The translations under genes were made by a program, and so were the position numbers. A stretch of DNA of 60,768 bases from an uncultured Pseudomonadota bacterium. Its GTDB lineage: Bacteria > Pseudomonadota > Alphaproteobacteria > Rs-D84. The stretch covers positions 1 to 60,768 of the forward strand of contig CAMOGA010000007.1 of NCBI GenBank assembly GCA_946613885.1. The letters run 5' to 3'. This document shows, piece by piece, positions 27,189 to 35,354 of this stretch. Below the pieces are notes generated by a model, which was not told the origin of the DNA, did no database searches, and saw only the letters and a program-made list of their open reading frames with translations. Numbering within the stretch: the first letter of the stretch is position 1; each line of letters begins with the position of its first letter.

Positions 27189-27713
27189 TTATCTAACGTT
27201 TTCAGTATACACAGATTGTCTTTGACGCAAACGATACATTAATACGTCATACGGTTCTTTTAAATAACATATTGTTGTTTTGTGTGCTTTCCACAAATCA
27301 ATATCTATATCAAAATTTTGATACTTGTTGGGATGTTCATAATATTCTTGAACAGCCAAATCATACAGTTCATCAACATGTTGTTTTTGTATAATCTTTA
27401 TTTTTGCCGCACCACATTGATAAACACCTTCACTGTCCAAACATCTGTTTTTGCTGACCACACTTAACGGTTGAATTTGATAGATTTGAAAATCCATAAC
27501 GCGCGCAGTTAATTTTGAATGCCATAACATAGTATCAAACGCACCATCTGCAAAATGAATACAAGATTTATCCAACATACACTTTGAATCATTTGGTTTG
27601 TGTTTCGGCATTTCTGGCGCACAAAACACAGTTCCACACGGTATATCAAACACATTGGAATTTTCATATAAATCTGTAAAAAAAGATCTTGCAGTAACTA
27701 TTTTGTAATACAT
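27189..27713 (-). CDS. hypothetical protein (174 aa)
   Basis: Not recognised. A soluble protein with scattered cysteines (FDIPCGTVFC, SKCMLDKSC, GVYQCGAAK) and an acidic C-terminal half with several tyrosines. I place the start at 27713 because a strong promoter ends 6 bases upstream, making the mRNA leaderless; an ATG at 27731 would lie within the promoter. The gene stands alone between cysS and the tRNA-Ser terminator. Confidence 0.55.
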   Translation of the reverse strand: MYYKIVTARSFFTDLYENSNVFDIPCGTVFCAPEMPKHKPNDSKCMLDKSCIHFADGAFDTMLWHSKLTARVMDFQIYQIQPLSVVSKNRCLDSEGVYQCGAAKIKIIQKQHVDELYDLAVQEYYEHPNKYQNFDIDIDLWKAHKTTICYLKEPYDVLMYRLRQRQSVYTENVR

Positions 27714-27719
27714 GTTTTT

Positions 27720-27748
27720 ATAATAAGACAAATATTCATTTATGTCAA
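27720..27748 (-). promoter_or_regulatory. promoter of the 174-aa gene, apparently leaderless
   Basis: Consensus TTGACA and TATTAT on the minus strand, 17 bases apart; the ATG at 27713 follows the -10 box after 6 bases. Confidence 0.65.
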
Positions 27749-27768
27749 CATTTTTATAAAAAACAAAA

Positions 27769-27790
27769 AAAACACCCGTTTGGGTGTTTT
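27769..27790 (-). terminator. tRNA-Ser terminator
   Basis: AAAACACCC / GGGTGTTTT stem with a 4-base loop, T-rich tail on the minus strand, 8 bases past the tRNA 3' end. Confidence 0.75.
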
Positions 27791-27797
27791 AATTTTC

Positions 27798-27886
27798 TGG
27801 CGGAGCGTATAGGACTCGAACCTATGGACCGCTATAACACGGTCACGGATTAGCAATCCGCTGCATTACCACTCTGCCAACGCTCC
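27798..27886 (-). tRNA. tRNA-Ser (anticodon GCT)
   Basis: Acceptor stem GGAGCGT / ACGCTCC, discriminator G and encoded CCA. The anticodon loop TTGCTAA gives GCT, reading AGC/AGU serine codons. A long variable arm between anticodon and T arms and a T-loop GGTTCGAGTCC complete the class II structure. Confidence 0.95.
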
Positions 27887-27945
27887 GGATGAGGGTCATT
27901 ATATAGAATTGTTTTTTTTAATGCAAGCACGAAATTTTATTTTTT

Positions 27946-29682
27946 TTACACTTGTTTTTCTTCTGGAACGCGGTCTGGTTGAAATATTTCAACATCACGT
28001 GTCATTGACAAGAATTTCTTTACACGATTTGGAACCAATTCTTCAACCGGAATTTCTTGTAATTCTTTGATTGCGTCTGCCACAGTTTTACCAACCAATT
28101 CCATTGTTGTTTGCCAATCTGTGTGCGCACCACCCGCTGGTTCACTAATAATCTTATCAATAACATTTAATGATTCCATATCACGCGCAGTCAATTTTAA
28201 TGCGGTCGCCGCCTGTGCCTTGAACTTATTATCTTTCCACAAAATGCTGGCACATGATTCTGGCGCAATCACAGAATAAATTGCATTTTCCAACATAAAT
28301 ATTTTATCACCTGTACCAATCGCAATCGCCCCGCCAGAGCCACCTTCACCAACATTAACCGCAACATACGGCGTTTTCACACTCAGCCCCATTGCAATAG
28401 TTGATGCGACCGCCTGAGATTGACCACGTTCTTCGGCACTGCCCCCTGCAAATGCACCCGCCGTATCAAACAATGATATTATTGGCAAATTAAATTTTTC
28501 AGCCAATTTCATCAAACGCTGTGCTTTACGGTACCCTTCAGGATTTGGCATACCAAATCTGTGTTTTTGACGTGTTTCGATGGTTCTGCCCTTTTCCTGA
28601 CCAATAATCACAGATGGAATACCGTACCAATATCCAATACCGCCACACATTGCTGCATCTTCGCCAAAACATCTGTCGCCTGCCAGATATGTCCATTTAT
28701 CAACAATACCATTTACGTAATCTAACAAATGTGGACGATTTTCATTACGTGCCAATAAAACCCTGTCGTATTCTGGGGTTTTCCCCATATCACGTGATTT
28801 TTTTGGTGCATCAAATTTTGGTGTTTTTATATCTACAACCTTGGCATCACGTGGCTGTTTTGTTAATACAGTTAACACATTTTCCAAAACAGATTTTAAT
28901 TCATCACGTGCTGCAACGACATCAACCATACCATGATCGTATAAATAATCCGCTGTTTGGAAATTCGAAGGCAATTTTTCATGAATATTTTGTTCAATAA
29001 CACGACGACCAGCAAACCCGATTCGTGCGCCACGTTCTGCAATATGTATATCACCCAACATCGCAAAAGATGCCGTCACCCCACCAAATGTCGGATCTGT
29101 CAGAATAACAATATACGGTAATTTGTTTTCATGTAATTTATTCACAGCCACCGTTGTACGCGCCATCTGCATCAAAGACAAAATGTTTTCCTGCATACGT
29201 GCACCGCCACTGCATGTCACCATAACAAACGGATTTTTTAATTCGATTGCGTGTTCAATACTGGCGATAATCGCATCGCCTGCGGCACGCCCCATTGACC
29301 CCATCATAAAATCGCCGTTCATTACACAAATTGTCGTGTCTATTCCGCCAACTTTTCCATCCGCGCTGGTAATTGCATCTTTGGTTCCTGCGTCTTCACG
29401 CGCCTCAGCCAATCTGTCTTTGTACGATACCCTGTCTGTAAAATTCAAAGGGTCATCAGTTGGCATTGGCAAATCTAGTTTTTTCCAATCAACATCATCA
29501 AACAATAAATCAAACCGCTGTTTTGGATTCATTATAAATGCACGATTGCATTTTGGACAAACATAATGATTGTTTTTATAATCTTTATAGAAAACCAAAC
29601 GACCACATGCCTCGCATTTAATCCACATCAAACGACGCACACGTTCATATCTATCGCGATTATGATTTTTTATTCCAGACAT
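27946..29682 (-). CDS. accDA: fused acetyl-CoA carboxylase carboxyltransferase, beta plus alpha subunits
   Basis: One 578-residue protein holds both carboxyltransferase subunits, which make malonyl-CoA. The N-terminal half is AccD: zinc finger CEACG...CPKCN near residues 23-44, SGGARMQENILSLMQMA and DPTFGGVTASFAMLGD. The C-terminal half, from about residue 305, is AccA: GRTIETRQKHRFGMPNPEG, then FDTAGAFAGGSAEERGQ and EGGSGGAIAIG. In most Proteobacteria accA and accD are separate genes, so this fusion stands out. It starts 3 bases after ihfB. Confidence 0.93.
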   Translation of the reverse strand: MSGIKNHNRDRYERVRRLMWIKCEACGRLVFYKDYKNNHYVCPKCNRAFIMNPKQRFDLLFDDVDWKKLDLPMPTDDPLNFTDRVSYKDRLAEAREDAGTKDAITSADGKVGGIDTTICVMNGDFMMGSMGRAAGDAIIASIEHAIELKNPFVMVTCSGGARMQENILSLMQMARTTVAVNKLHENKLPYIVILTDPTFGGVTASFAMLGDIHIAERGARIGFAGRRVIEQNIHEKLPSNFQTADYLYDHGMVDVVAARDELKSVLENVLTVLTKQPRDAKVVDIKTPKFDAPKKSRDMGKTPEYDRVLLARNENRPHLLDYVNGIVDKWTYLAGDRCFGEDAAMCGGIGYWYGIPSVIIGQEKGRTIETRQKHRFGMPNPEGYRKAQRLMKLAEKFNLPIISLFDTAGAFAGGSAEERGQSQAVASTIAMGLSVKTPYVAVNVGEGGSGGAIAIGTGDKIFMLENAIYSVIAPESCASILWKDNKFKAQAATALKLTARDMESLNVIDKIISEPAGGAHTDWQTTMELVGKTVADAIKELQEIPVEELVPNRVKKFLSMTRDVEIFQPDRVPEEKQV

Positions 29683-29685
29683 ATT

Positions 29686-29964
29686 TTATCCGTTCATTTT
29701 TTTTGTTAATTCACGACTAGGTTTAAACAATATTGTTTTTCCTGCTGGCATCAACACGCGTTCACCTGTGGTTGGATTATATCCGTTTTTAGTAGCACGT
29801 TTTCTGGGTTGAAATGTTCCAAAACCACGAATTTCAATTCTGTCATCATTTGCCACAGAATTTATAATTTCATCGACAACTGTATCAACCATAGCCATCG
29901 CATCATTGGTACGCATATTTTTAAATTGTACCTGGATAGTTCTAATAATATCTGAACGTTTCAT
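29686..29964 (-). CDS. ihfB: integration host factor / HU-type DNA-bending protein
   Basis: 92 residues with the HU/IHF fold: MKRSDIIRTI start, helix with MVDTVVDEI, then the beta arm RIEIRGFGTFQPRKR and NPTTGERVLMPAGKTILFKPS, including the conserved Pro at the arm tip. Closest to the IHF beta subunit by its N-terminus and FGTF motif. It bends DNA at nucleoprotein complexes. AAAGG precedes the start, and accDA follows in the same operon. Confidence 0.88.
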   Translation of the reverse strand: MKRSDIIRTIQVQFKNMRTNDAMAMVDTVVDEIINSVANDDRIEIRGFGTFQPRKRATKNGYNPTTGERVLMPAGKTILFKPSRELTKKMNG

Positions 29965-30120
29965 GATAAAAACACCTTTTGTTTATACTTCTTGATTATA
30001 TAATACCACATTTTATAAAAAATAAAGCATTTTATTACATTATGTATTTTCTAAGAAAAGCATCCTGTACAACACACGCAGAAAACCTGATATTTTTACA
30101 TATATACTAAGGAGTTCTTT

Positions 30121-30837
30121 ATGCATCACATTACATCAAATTTACCATTAATTGGCGATACTGCACCGAATTTTAGCGCACAAACCACAAATGGCTTGAT
30201 AAAATTTCCAGACGATTTTATTGGACATTGGGTTGTTTTGTTTTCTCATCCGATGGATTTTACACCTGTGTGCACAACAGAATTTTTATCATTTCAATCT
30301 ATGTTACCAGAATTTCAAAAACTGAACACCGATTTAATCGGCTTATCTGTTGGCGCAATATCATCACATCTGGCATGGTTTCGTTCAATATATCATGATA
30401 TAAATTTCAACGATTGGAAAAATATAGAAATAAAATTCCCAGTAATCGCAGATATGGATTTAAGTATTTCAAAACTGTACGGTATGATTCATCCAAATAT
30501 TTCAGACACAAAAACTGTCCGTGCTGTATTTATAATTGACCCAAAATCAATCATACGAACAATTTTGTATTATCCACAAACCACCGGCCGTAACATCAAA
30601 GAAATCTTGCGTATACTAACCGCATTACAAACAAACGATATGTTCGGTGTTTCGACCCCAGCAGATTGGGAACCCGGTTTACCAGTAATTGAACCAATGC
30701 CGCAAACAATTAATGATATACACAAACGTATTGCCGACAAAAACAAAAACACTCAGGCATGGTATTTAACATTTCGTGAATTACCAAAAAATAAAATTTA
30801 TGAAAAATTACACAAAAAAAATAAATCAAAACTTTAA
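30121..30837 (+). CDS. 1-Cys peroxiredoxin (Prx6 type)
   Basis: Thioredoxin-fold peroxidase with the active-site motif HPMDFTPVCTTEF; the peroxidatic Cys is near residue 50. The C-terminal half has VRAVFIIDPKSIIRTILYYP and WEPGLPVIEP, typical of the Prx6 subgroup, and no resolving Cys is seen there. It reduces peroxides. A strong AAGGAG ribosome-binding site fixes the start. The C-terminal 20 residues are very Lys-rich. The 3' end overlaps the convergent ATL gene by 12 bases. Confidence 0.9.
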   Translation: MHHITSNLPLIGDTAPNFSAQTTNGLIKFPDDFIGHWVVLFSHPMDFTPVCTTEFLSFQSMLPEFQKLNTDLIGLSVGAISSHLAWFRSIYHDINFNDWKNIEIKFPVIADMDLSISKLYGMIHPNISDTKTVRAVFIIDPKSIIRTILYYPQTTGRNIKEILRILTALQTNDMFGVSTPADWEPGLPVIEPMPQTINDIHKRIADKNKNTQAWYLTFRELPKNKIYEKLHKKNKSKL

Positions 30838-31173
30838 CGGCATATCACGCAAATCACCGGGGGCAGACATACTTTCTGGATGCCACCGATACTTTTCAAC
30901 ATCTATGCGACCATCAGGTGTAAAACCGACACCTTCTGCCGCCAACATATCATGTTGAACTTGCGCCCATTGTCCATCCCACAAACGCCCATCTGCAAAT
31001 GTCACACGATGCCATGGTAATTCAAATTTTTCGGCTGATGCACTCATTGCAAATCCCACAAAACGCGACATACGTGGCCGCCCCAACATCTTTGCAATAT
31101 CGCCATACGTTGTGACAGTCCCATAAGGGATTGTTGCAACCAAATCATAAACTTGTTCAAAAAAGGTTTTCAT
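30826..31173 (-). CDS. alkyltransferase-like protein (ATL, MGMT family)
   Basis: A 115-residue protein matching the DNA-binding domain of O6-alkylguanine-DNA alkyltransferases (VYDLVATIPYGTVTTYGDIA, then RFVGFAMSAS). The active-site motif is PWHRV rather than PCHRV: Trp replaces the acceptor Cys, which defines ATL proteins that bind alkylated bases and pass them to nucleotide excision repair. The start at 31173 is only 11 bases past the CCA of tRNA-Ser(CGA), with a weak AGAAAG in the tRNA-flanking sequence, so the two must share a transcript. Confidence 0.85.
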   Translation of the reverse strand: MKTFFEQVYDLVATIPYGTVTTYGDIAKMLGRPRMSRFVGFAMSASAEKFELPWHRVTFADGRLWDGQWAQVQHDMLAAEGVGFTPDGRIDVEKYRWHPESMSAPGDLRDMPLKF

Positions 31174-31184
31174 ATTTATCTTTC

Positions 31185-31275
31185 TGGCGGAGATGGAGGG
31201 GTTCGAACCCCCGATACGGTTTCCCGTATACGCGATTTCGAGTCGCGCGCATTCAACCAGCTCTGCCACATCTCC
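31185..31275 (-). tRNA. tRNA-Ser (anticodon CGA)
   Basis: Acceptor GGAGATG / CATCTCC, discriminator G and encoded CCA. The anticodon loop CTCGAAA gives CGA, reading UCG. The variable arm is long (ACGGGAAACCGT) and the T-loop is GGTTCGAACCC. The ATL gene begins 11 bases past its 3' end. Confidence 0.95.
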
Positions 31276-31445
31276 GAAACGTTGTTGTATTATATATATG
31301 CAAAATTAAAAAATCAAATATTAAATACAAACACTTTTTATCCAATTATCTAAAAATTCCATTTGTTCAAATGGTTATAGTAATCCGTTTTACTTGCGCT
31401 GCCACCTTTGCCATGAATATAAACAATCAAATGTTTCGTGATATT

Positions 31446-32642
31446 TTACACATCAAAATCATACGAATTGACAGATTTAACAATTGCATTAACCAATTTG
31501 TTTTGATGGTCATCTGATTTTAATAATGCTTCTTCTTTCTTATTCGACAAATGTCCCAATTCAATCAATGCCCCTGGCACAGTTGAACGCAACACCGCAA
31601 ATGGCGCATGCCGAACAGACGGGCCCTTTTGCTGTACAATTGATGCCTTGTTCATAGATTTAGCACAACCATTTGCGTATTCTTCGCTTAATTCTGCCAC
31701 AGCATGTTGTTGCAACGCAGACAGCGCGACACGAATATCCTTGGAAAACTGTTCAAATCCATCAACATCAATTTTGTCGGCTGCATTTTCAGAATCTGCC
31801 AATTTTTGTGCCTCTTCGTCTGACGCTTTTTCAGACAAAGTATAAATTGAAAAACCGCGCATTTCACGACTAGGATTCGCATTGGCATGCAAAGATATAA
31901 ACAAATCAGCACGCTTTTTTTCGGCAAATTCCGCACGTTCCGCCAATTTTAAATACACATCACTTGACCGTGTTAAAAATGTTTTATAACCATTTGCATC
32001 TAATTTGTTTTTTAATTTCTTGGCCACAGACAACACAACCGTTTTTTCTTTGGTTCCGCCCTTGCCTATGCAACCTGGATCTTTACCACCATGTCCTGCA
32101 TCAATAACTATTATACGTTGTTTTGTGGTTTTTGCATTTGTTTGCGTATTGTTATTATTTTGCACCTGGGTCGCAACGGTTGTCGATGCAGTATTTTTTA
32201 CATTCTTAATTCCAACCCCTGTACCGGCAACAAAATCAATAACCAAACGATAATCATTATCACCATTTGGTTCCAATACCATTATTTGTTTTTTATCAAT
32301 TGCATCAATATCTGAATTTAACCCCGCAGAAATTTGTAATGTAGAACCATCTTGAATTTGTGTTATACGGGTTATTAATGTTGATTTAGCCAAATTCGTT
32401 GGCGCATCAGATTTTCCATTGGTATTTGACAAATTAACAATCAATTGTTTATCGCCATACGACAAAGTATATGACGGACGCGATGCAGTTTCAATCACCA
32501 AACGCGTTTTTCCACCGGGTTGTAATCCCGTACGAACCGAACGCAAAGTATTGGTTGAACCGAACGCCACACGCGGTGCCAACGCAACCACCAGCGCCGA
32601 AAAACTAACTGTTTTTACAAATTGTCTACGCGATAATTTCAT
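31446..32642 (-). CDS. amiC: Tat-exported N-acetylmuramoyl-L-alanine amidase (AmiC type)
   Basis: Zinc amidase splitting peptidoglycan during cell separation. The N-terminus MKLSRRQFVK followed by a hydrophobic stretch ending APRVAFG is a Tat signal. An AMIN-like beta domain spans about residues 40-145. The Amidase_3 domain starts near 185 with VIDAGHGGKDPGCIG (zinc His), then RSSDVYLKLAERAEFA, LFISLHANA (second His) and the catalytic Glu in GALIELGHLSN. Length 398 fits AmiC. Start chosen at 32642, 7 bases past a TATAAT. Confidence 0.92.
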   Translation of the reverse strand: MKLSRRQFVKTVSFSALVVALAPRVAFGSTNTLRSVRTGLQPGGKTRLVIETASRPSYTLSYGDKQLIVNLSNTNGKSDAPTNLAKSTLITRITQIQDGSTLQISAGLNSDIDAIDKKQIMVLEPNGDNDYRLVIDFVAGTGVGIKNVKNTASTTVATQVQNNNNTQTNAKTTKQRIIVIDAGHGGKDPGCIGKGGTKEKTVVLSVAKKLKNKLDANGYKTFLTRSSDVYLKLAERAEFAEKKRADLFISLHANANPSREMRGFSIYTLSEKASDEEAQKLADSENAADKIDVDGFEQFSKDIRVALSALQQHAVAELSEEYANGCAKSMNKASIVQQKGPSVRHAPFAVLRSTVPGALIELGHLSNKKEEALLKSDDHQNKLVNAIVKSVNSYDFDV

Positions 32643-32649
32643 GCTATGA

Positions 32650-32678
32650 ATTATATCAAAAAAATCCGCCCAGTGCAA
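32650..32678 (-). promoter_or_regulatory. amiC promoter, apparently leaderless
   Basis: TTGCAC and a perfect TATAAT, 17 bases apart on the minus strand; the ATG follows after TCATAGC, with no ribosome-binding site. Confidence 0.65.
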
Positions 32679-32696
32679 GAAATCTATAATAAAAAA

Positions 32697-32714
32697 AACA
32701 CCCTGATGGGCGTT
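32697..32714 (-). terminator. terminator of the Cys-rich exported protein gene
   Basis: AACACCC / GGGCGTT stem (one A-C mismatch) with a TGAT loop, directly after the stop codon, ending in more than six T on the minus strand. Confidence 0.7.
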
Positions 32715-32716
32715 TT

Positions 32717-33961
32717 TTATCTGCTAACACAATTTGCAAAAGCCGAAGCAACAATTGCAGTTTCTGCCTGCGTTAACGTACGCACCGGTATTGTAAAACA
32801 ACGCGTGCTGTCACGAATAACAAAAACTTTTGTTCCTAATTTATATGCATTTTGCATACCTGTCATTTGTTGAGATGTCAAAAATGAATTTTGAGTTAAC
32901 GCATTATTTGACAAACCCGCCTGAACAACCGTGTTTGCAGTATTATAATCATAAATTTCCGACAAAGATGTAATTTCCATATAAATACTATAATCTGGTT
33001 GCTGTGTATTATTTTGCGTTGGCGCAGGCACCAAACCATTTGTTAACACCGTTGCCGCAATCTGTAAATTTGGTGTAGTATTTGTTGTTGTTGGATGTGA
33101 TACTGTATTCAACTGCAAATTATCACCACAAGCCAAATTCATACGATTGGTATAACCAGCCAAAACGGCATCAACCGCTGCCTGCCAATTTGCACCTTTG
33201 GAATTAACATCCAAACTGACAATTTTTTCAGCCCACCCCCAAACATTTGCACCAACATTTCCGGCATTTGCAAAACGCGTCACCATTTCCGCAGAACCAC
33301 CCGGCACACCGGCACCACAATAATCAGTTAACTGTGTTGTTAACATACTGTTTGTTTCATTACCGTATGTTAATGCAACAGAATGGCATGCCATTGCCGC
33401 CTCTAATTCACGACGACGTTGAACACACAAATCAGAATGAGATTTTGTTAATTTATCCGCCATATTTGCCATAGACAAATAAGACATTACCTCTTGCTGA
33501 ACATACGATGGACACAAACGTGCAGCCGTATTCATACCACCCGCCCCGTTTTTAGTTATCGTATTATATTGTGGTAATAAAATTGATGTATCTTTCTGTA
33601 AACACAGCAGTGCATAATTATACAATTCGCTTTCTGTTGCATACATACAACGCCCAGACGTTTTACCTGGAACAATCGTCACATCGCCACAATAATCAGA
33701 CAAACATTTATAAATTTTTTCACGACACGCCGTATCCACATCTGGTTGAGTATAAATGAAATACGTATTACGTTGATTTTGCATATATGCGTTAACCAAA
33801 CCCTTTTGTCCACGTGTTCCGCCATTTGATGCACCGGTCGAATTAGTATACACCACCGCACGTGCAGAATCATTTGCTGTTGTCCCGGCAGACAACGCAT
33901 ACGCCCCGCCAGTCAACAAACACGCACACACTGCACCACATGTCAATAAACTTTTTTTCAT
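32717..33961 (-). CDS. Cys-rich exported protein (414 aa)
   Basis: Not recognised. A signal peptide (MKKSLLTCGAVCACLLTGG, then AYA) precedes a Gly/Thr/Asn-rich mature protein. About ten cysteines in the first 220 mature residues occur in pairs (ACREKIYKC, DYCGDV, SGRCMY, LLCLQ, RLCPSY, DLCVQ, ACHS, DYCGAG), suggesting disulphides in the periplasm or outside. The last part has another C in TRCFTIPV and FANCVSR. The Asn/Thr stretch near residue 310 is low complexity. A surface or secreted structural protein is plausible. It has its own promoter and terminator. Confidence 0.7.
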   Translation of the reverse strand: MKKSLLTCGAVCACLLTGGAYALSAGTTANDSARAVVYTNSTGASNGGTRGQKGLVNAYMQNQRNTYFIYTQPDVDTACREKIYKCLSDYCGDVTIVPGKTSGRCMYATESELYNYALLCLQKDTSILLPQYNTITKNGAGGMNTAARLCPSYVQQEVMSYLSMANMADKLTKSHSDLCVQRRRELEAAMACHSVALTYGNETNSMLTTQLTDYCGAGVPGGSAEMVTRFANAGNVGANVWGWAEKIVSLDVNSKGANWQAAVDAVLAGYTNRMNLACGDNLQLNTVSHPTTTNTTPNLQIAATVLTNGLVPAPTQNNTQQPDYSIYMEITSLSEIYDYNTANTVVQAGLSNNALTQNSFLTSQQMTGMQNAYKLGTKVFVIRDSTRCFTIPVRTLTQAETAIVASAFANCVSR

Positions 33962-33984
33962 GGAATATCCCTCTCGTTAAAAGT

Positions 33985-34013
33985 ATTTTATCATATTCAA
34001 ATTTAAAACGCAA
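33985..34013 (-). promoter_or_regulatory. promoter of the Cys-rich exported protein
   Basis: TTGCGT and TAAAAT, 17 bases apart on the minus strand, with a short leader containing GAGAGGG. Confidence 0.5.
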
Positions 34014-34042
34014 TAAAACTTTCACAACCAAAAACAAAAAAG

Positions 34043-34070
34043 TTGATTTAGATAAATAAAATGTTATATT
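34043..34070 (+). promoter_or_regulatory. prfB promoter, apparently leaderless
   Basis: TTGATT and TATATT with 16 bases between; the prfB ATG lies 6 bases after the -10 box and no ribosome-binding site precedes it. Confidence 0.5.
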
Positions 34071-34076
34071 TCAACC

Positions 34077-35148
34077 ATGGCAATAACAACCAACGAAATT
34101 TTAAATCAAATTTCTGACGATATTTCATCGTTAAGGGGGTTTCTTTGACCCAAATAAAATTCAATCTGAAATTGATAAACTAACCGAGATTTCAAACCAA
34201 CCTGATTTATGGGACAACCCAGAACACGCACGTAATATATTACAAAAAAAATCAGGATTAGAAAAACAGTTATCAGAACTAAATTCGTTGGAAACAGAAT
34301 ATAAAAATCTAACCGAATTATACACAATATCACCAGAAGACACTGATGTTCTGAACGCAATTTCTGAATTAAGTGATGCCGCGCATCGTGCCAGATTTAT
34401 AACATTATTTTCTGACCCAATGGATAACAACGGCGCATTTTTATTCATCCAGGCAGGTGCCGGCGGCACCGAAGCCCAAGATTGGGCGCAAATGTTATCT
34501 CGCATGTACACCCGCTGGTGCGAAAGGCATGGTTTTTCTATTGAAACAGTCGAAGAACACATTGGCGATGTTGCCGGAATCAAAAGCGCGACATATCGCA
34601 TATCTGGCGAACGTGCGTTTGGTTGGTTAAAAAACGAAATCGGCGTTCATCGTCTGGTTCGCATATCGCCATTTAATGCAAATGGAAAACGTCAAACCAG
34701 TTTTGCATCTGTTGACGTATGGCCAGATATTGATGATTCAATTGAAATCGAAATAAACGAAAAAGATTTACGCATTGACACATATCGTGCATCTGGCGCG
34801 GGTGGTCAACACGTTAATAAAACAGATTCTGCCGTGCGTATCACGCATATTCCAACAAATACCGTTGTGACTTGCCAAAATGAACGCAGTCAAATACAAA
34901 ACAAAGAAACAGCGATGAAAATGTTAAAATCACGTCTGTATGAATTAGAGATGCAAAAACGCGCAGCCGAAGAAAACGCCGCCAAGGCATTACAGAAAAA
35001 AATTGAATGGGGCAGTCAAATCCGCAACTATGTGCTTTACCCATATCAATTGGTCAAAGACGTACGGACAGGCGTTGAAAAAACAGATTCAAACGCGGTT
35101 CTGGACGGTGATTTAGATGATTTTATGCTGGCAATGCTGGCACAATAA
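34077..35148 (+). CDS. prfB: peptide chain release factor 2, with programmed +1 frameshift
   Basis: RF2 ends translation at TGA and TAA. The zero frame starts at 34077 and meets TGA at 34146 after 23 codons. The site is AGGGGGTTTCTTTGAC: a Shine-Dalgarno-like AGGGGG 3 bases before CTT-TGA, exactly the autoregulatory frameshift known from E. coli. Reading resumes at GAC (34147), giving about 356 residues in all. The recognition tripeptide SPF is in VRISPFNANG and the catalytic GGQ in SGAGGQHVNKTDSAVR. TGA here proves TGA is a stop in this organism. Confidence 0.95.
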
Positions 35149-35169
35149 GTGTATAATAAAGTGCGTTAT

Positions 35170-35246
35170 GCACCCATAGCACAACTGGATAATGCATCGC
35201 CCTCCGAAGGCGAAGATTGTGCGTTCGACTCGCACTGGGTGCGCCA
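35170..35246 (+). tRNA. tRNA-Arg (anticodon CCG)
   Basis: Acceptor GCACCCA / TGGGTGC, discriminator G, encoded CCA. The anticodon loop CTCCGAA gives CCG, reading CGG. The T-arm reads GTGCGTTCGACTCGCAC. A TATAAT at 35152-35157 may be its -10 box; it lies between prfB and rnj on the same strand. Confidence 0.95.
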
Positions 35247-35260
35247 AATTTTTATAAACC

Positions 35261-35324
35261 GCACACCCAAAGATTTACTACAAATAAAGATTTTTCTTTA
35301 TGTGCAATAAATTGGCGGGTGTGC
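35261..35324 (+). promoter_or_regulatory. structured leader before rnj
   Basis: GCACACCC (35261-35268) pairs perfectly with GGGTGTGC (35317-35324), enclosing about 48 bases that hold an inner ATAAAG / CTTTAT hairpin. The 3' arm is followed by AAAAAATAAAT, so this could be a tRNA-Arg terminator, an RNase processing site, or a feedback element for RNase J. Confidence 0.5.
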
Positions 35325-35354
35325 AAAAAATAAATCTAAAAAAAAGGATATATA

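Noticed and set aside
29965-30120. Small RNA gene between ihfB and the peroxiredoxin gene
   Set aside because: The interval is AT-rich with only weak pairings; it most likely holds the two divergent promoters, which I could not define with confidence.
34077-34148. TGA read as tryptophan (alternative genetic code)
   Set aside because: The prfB frameshift depends on TGA as stop, and trmD and other genes end in TGA with normal C-termini.
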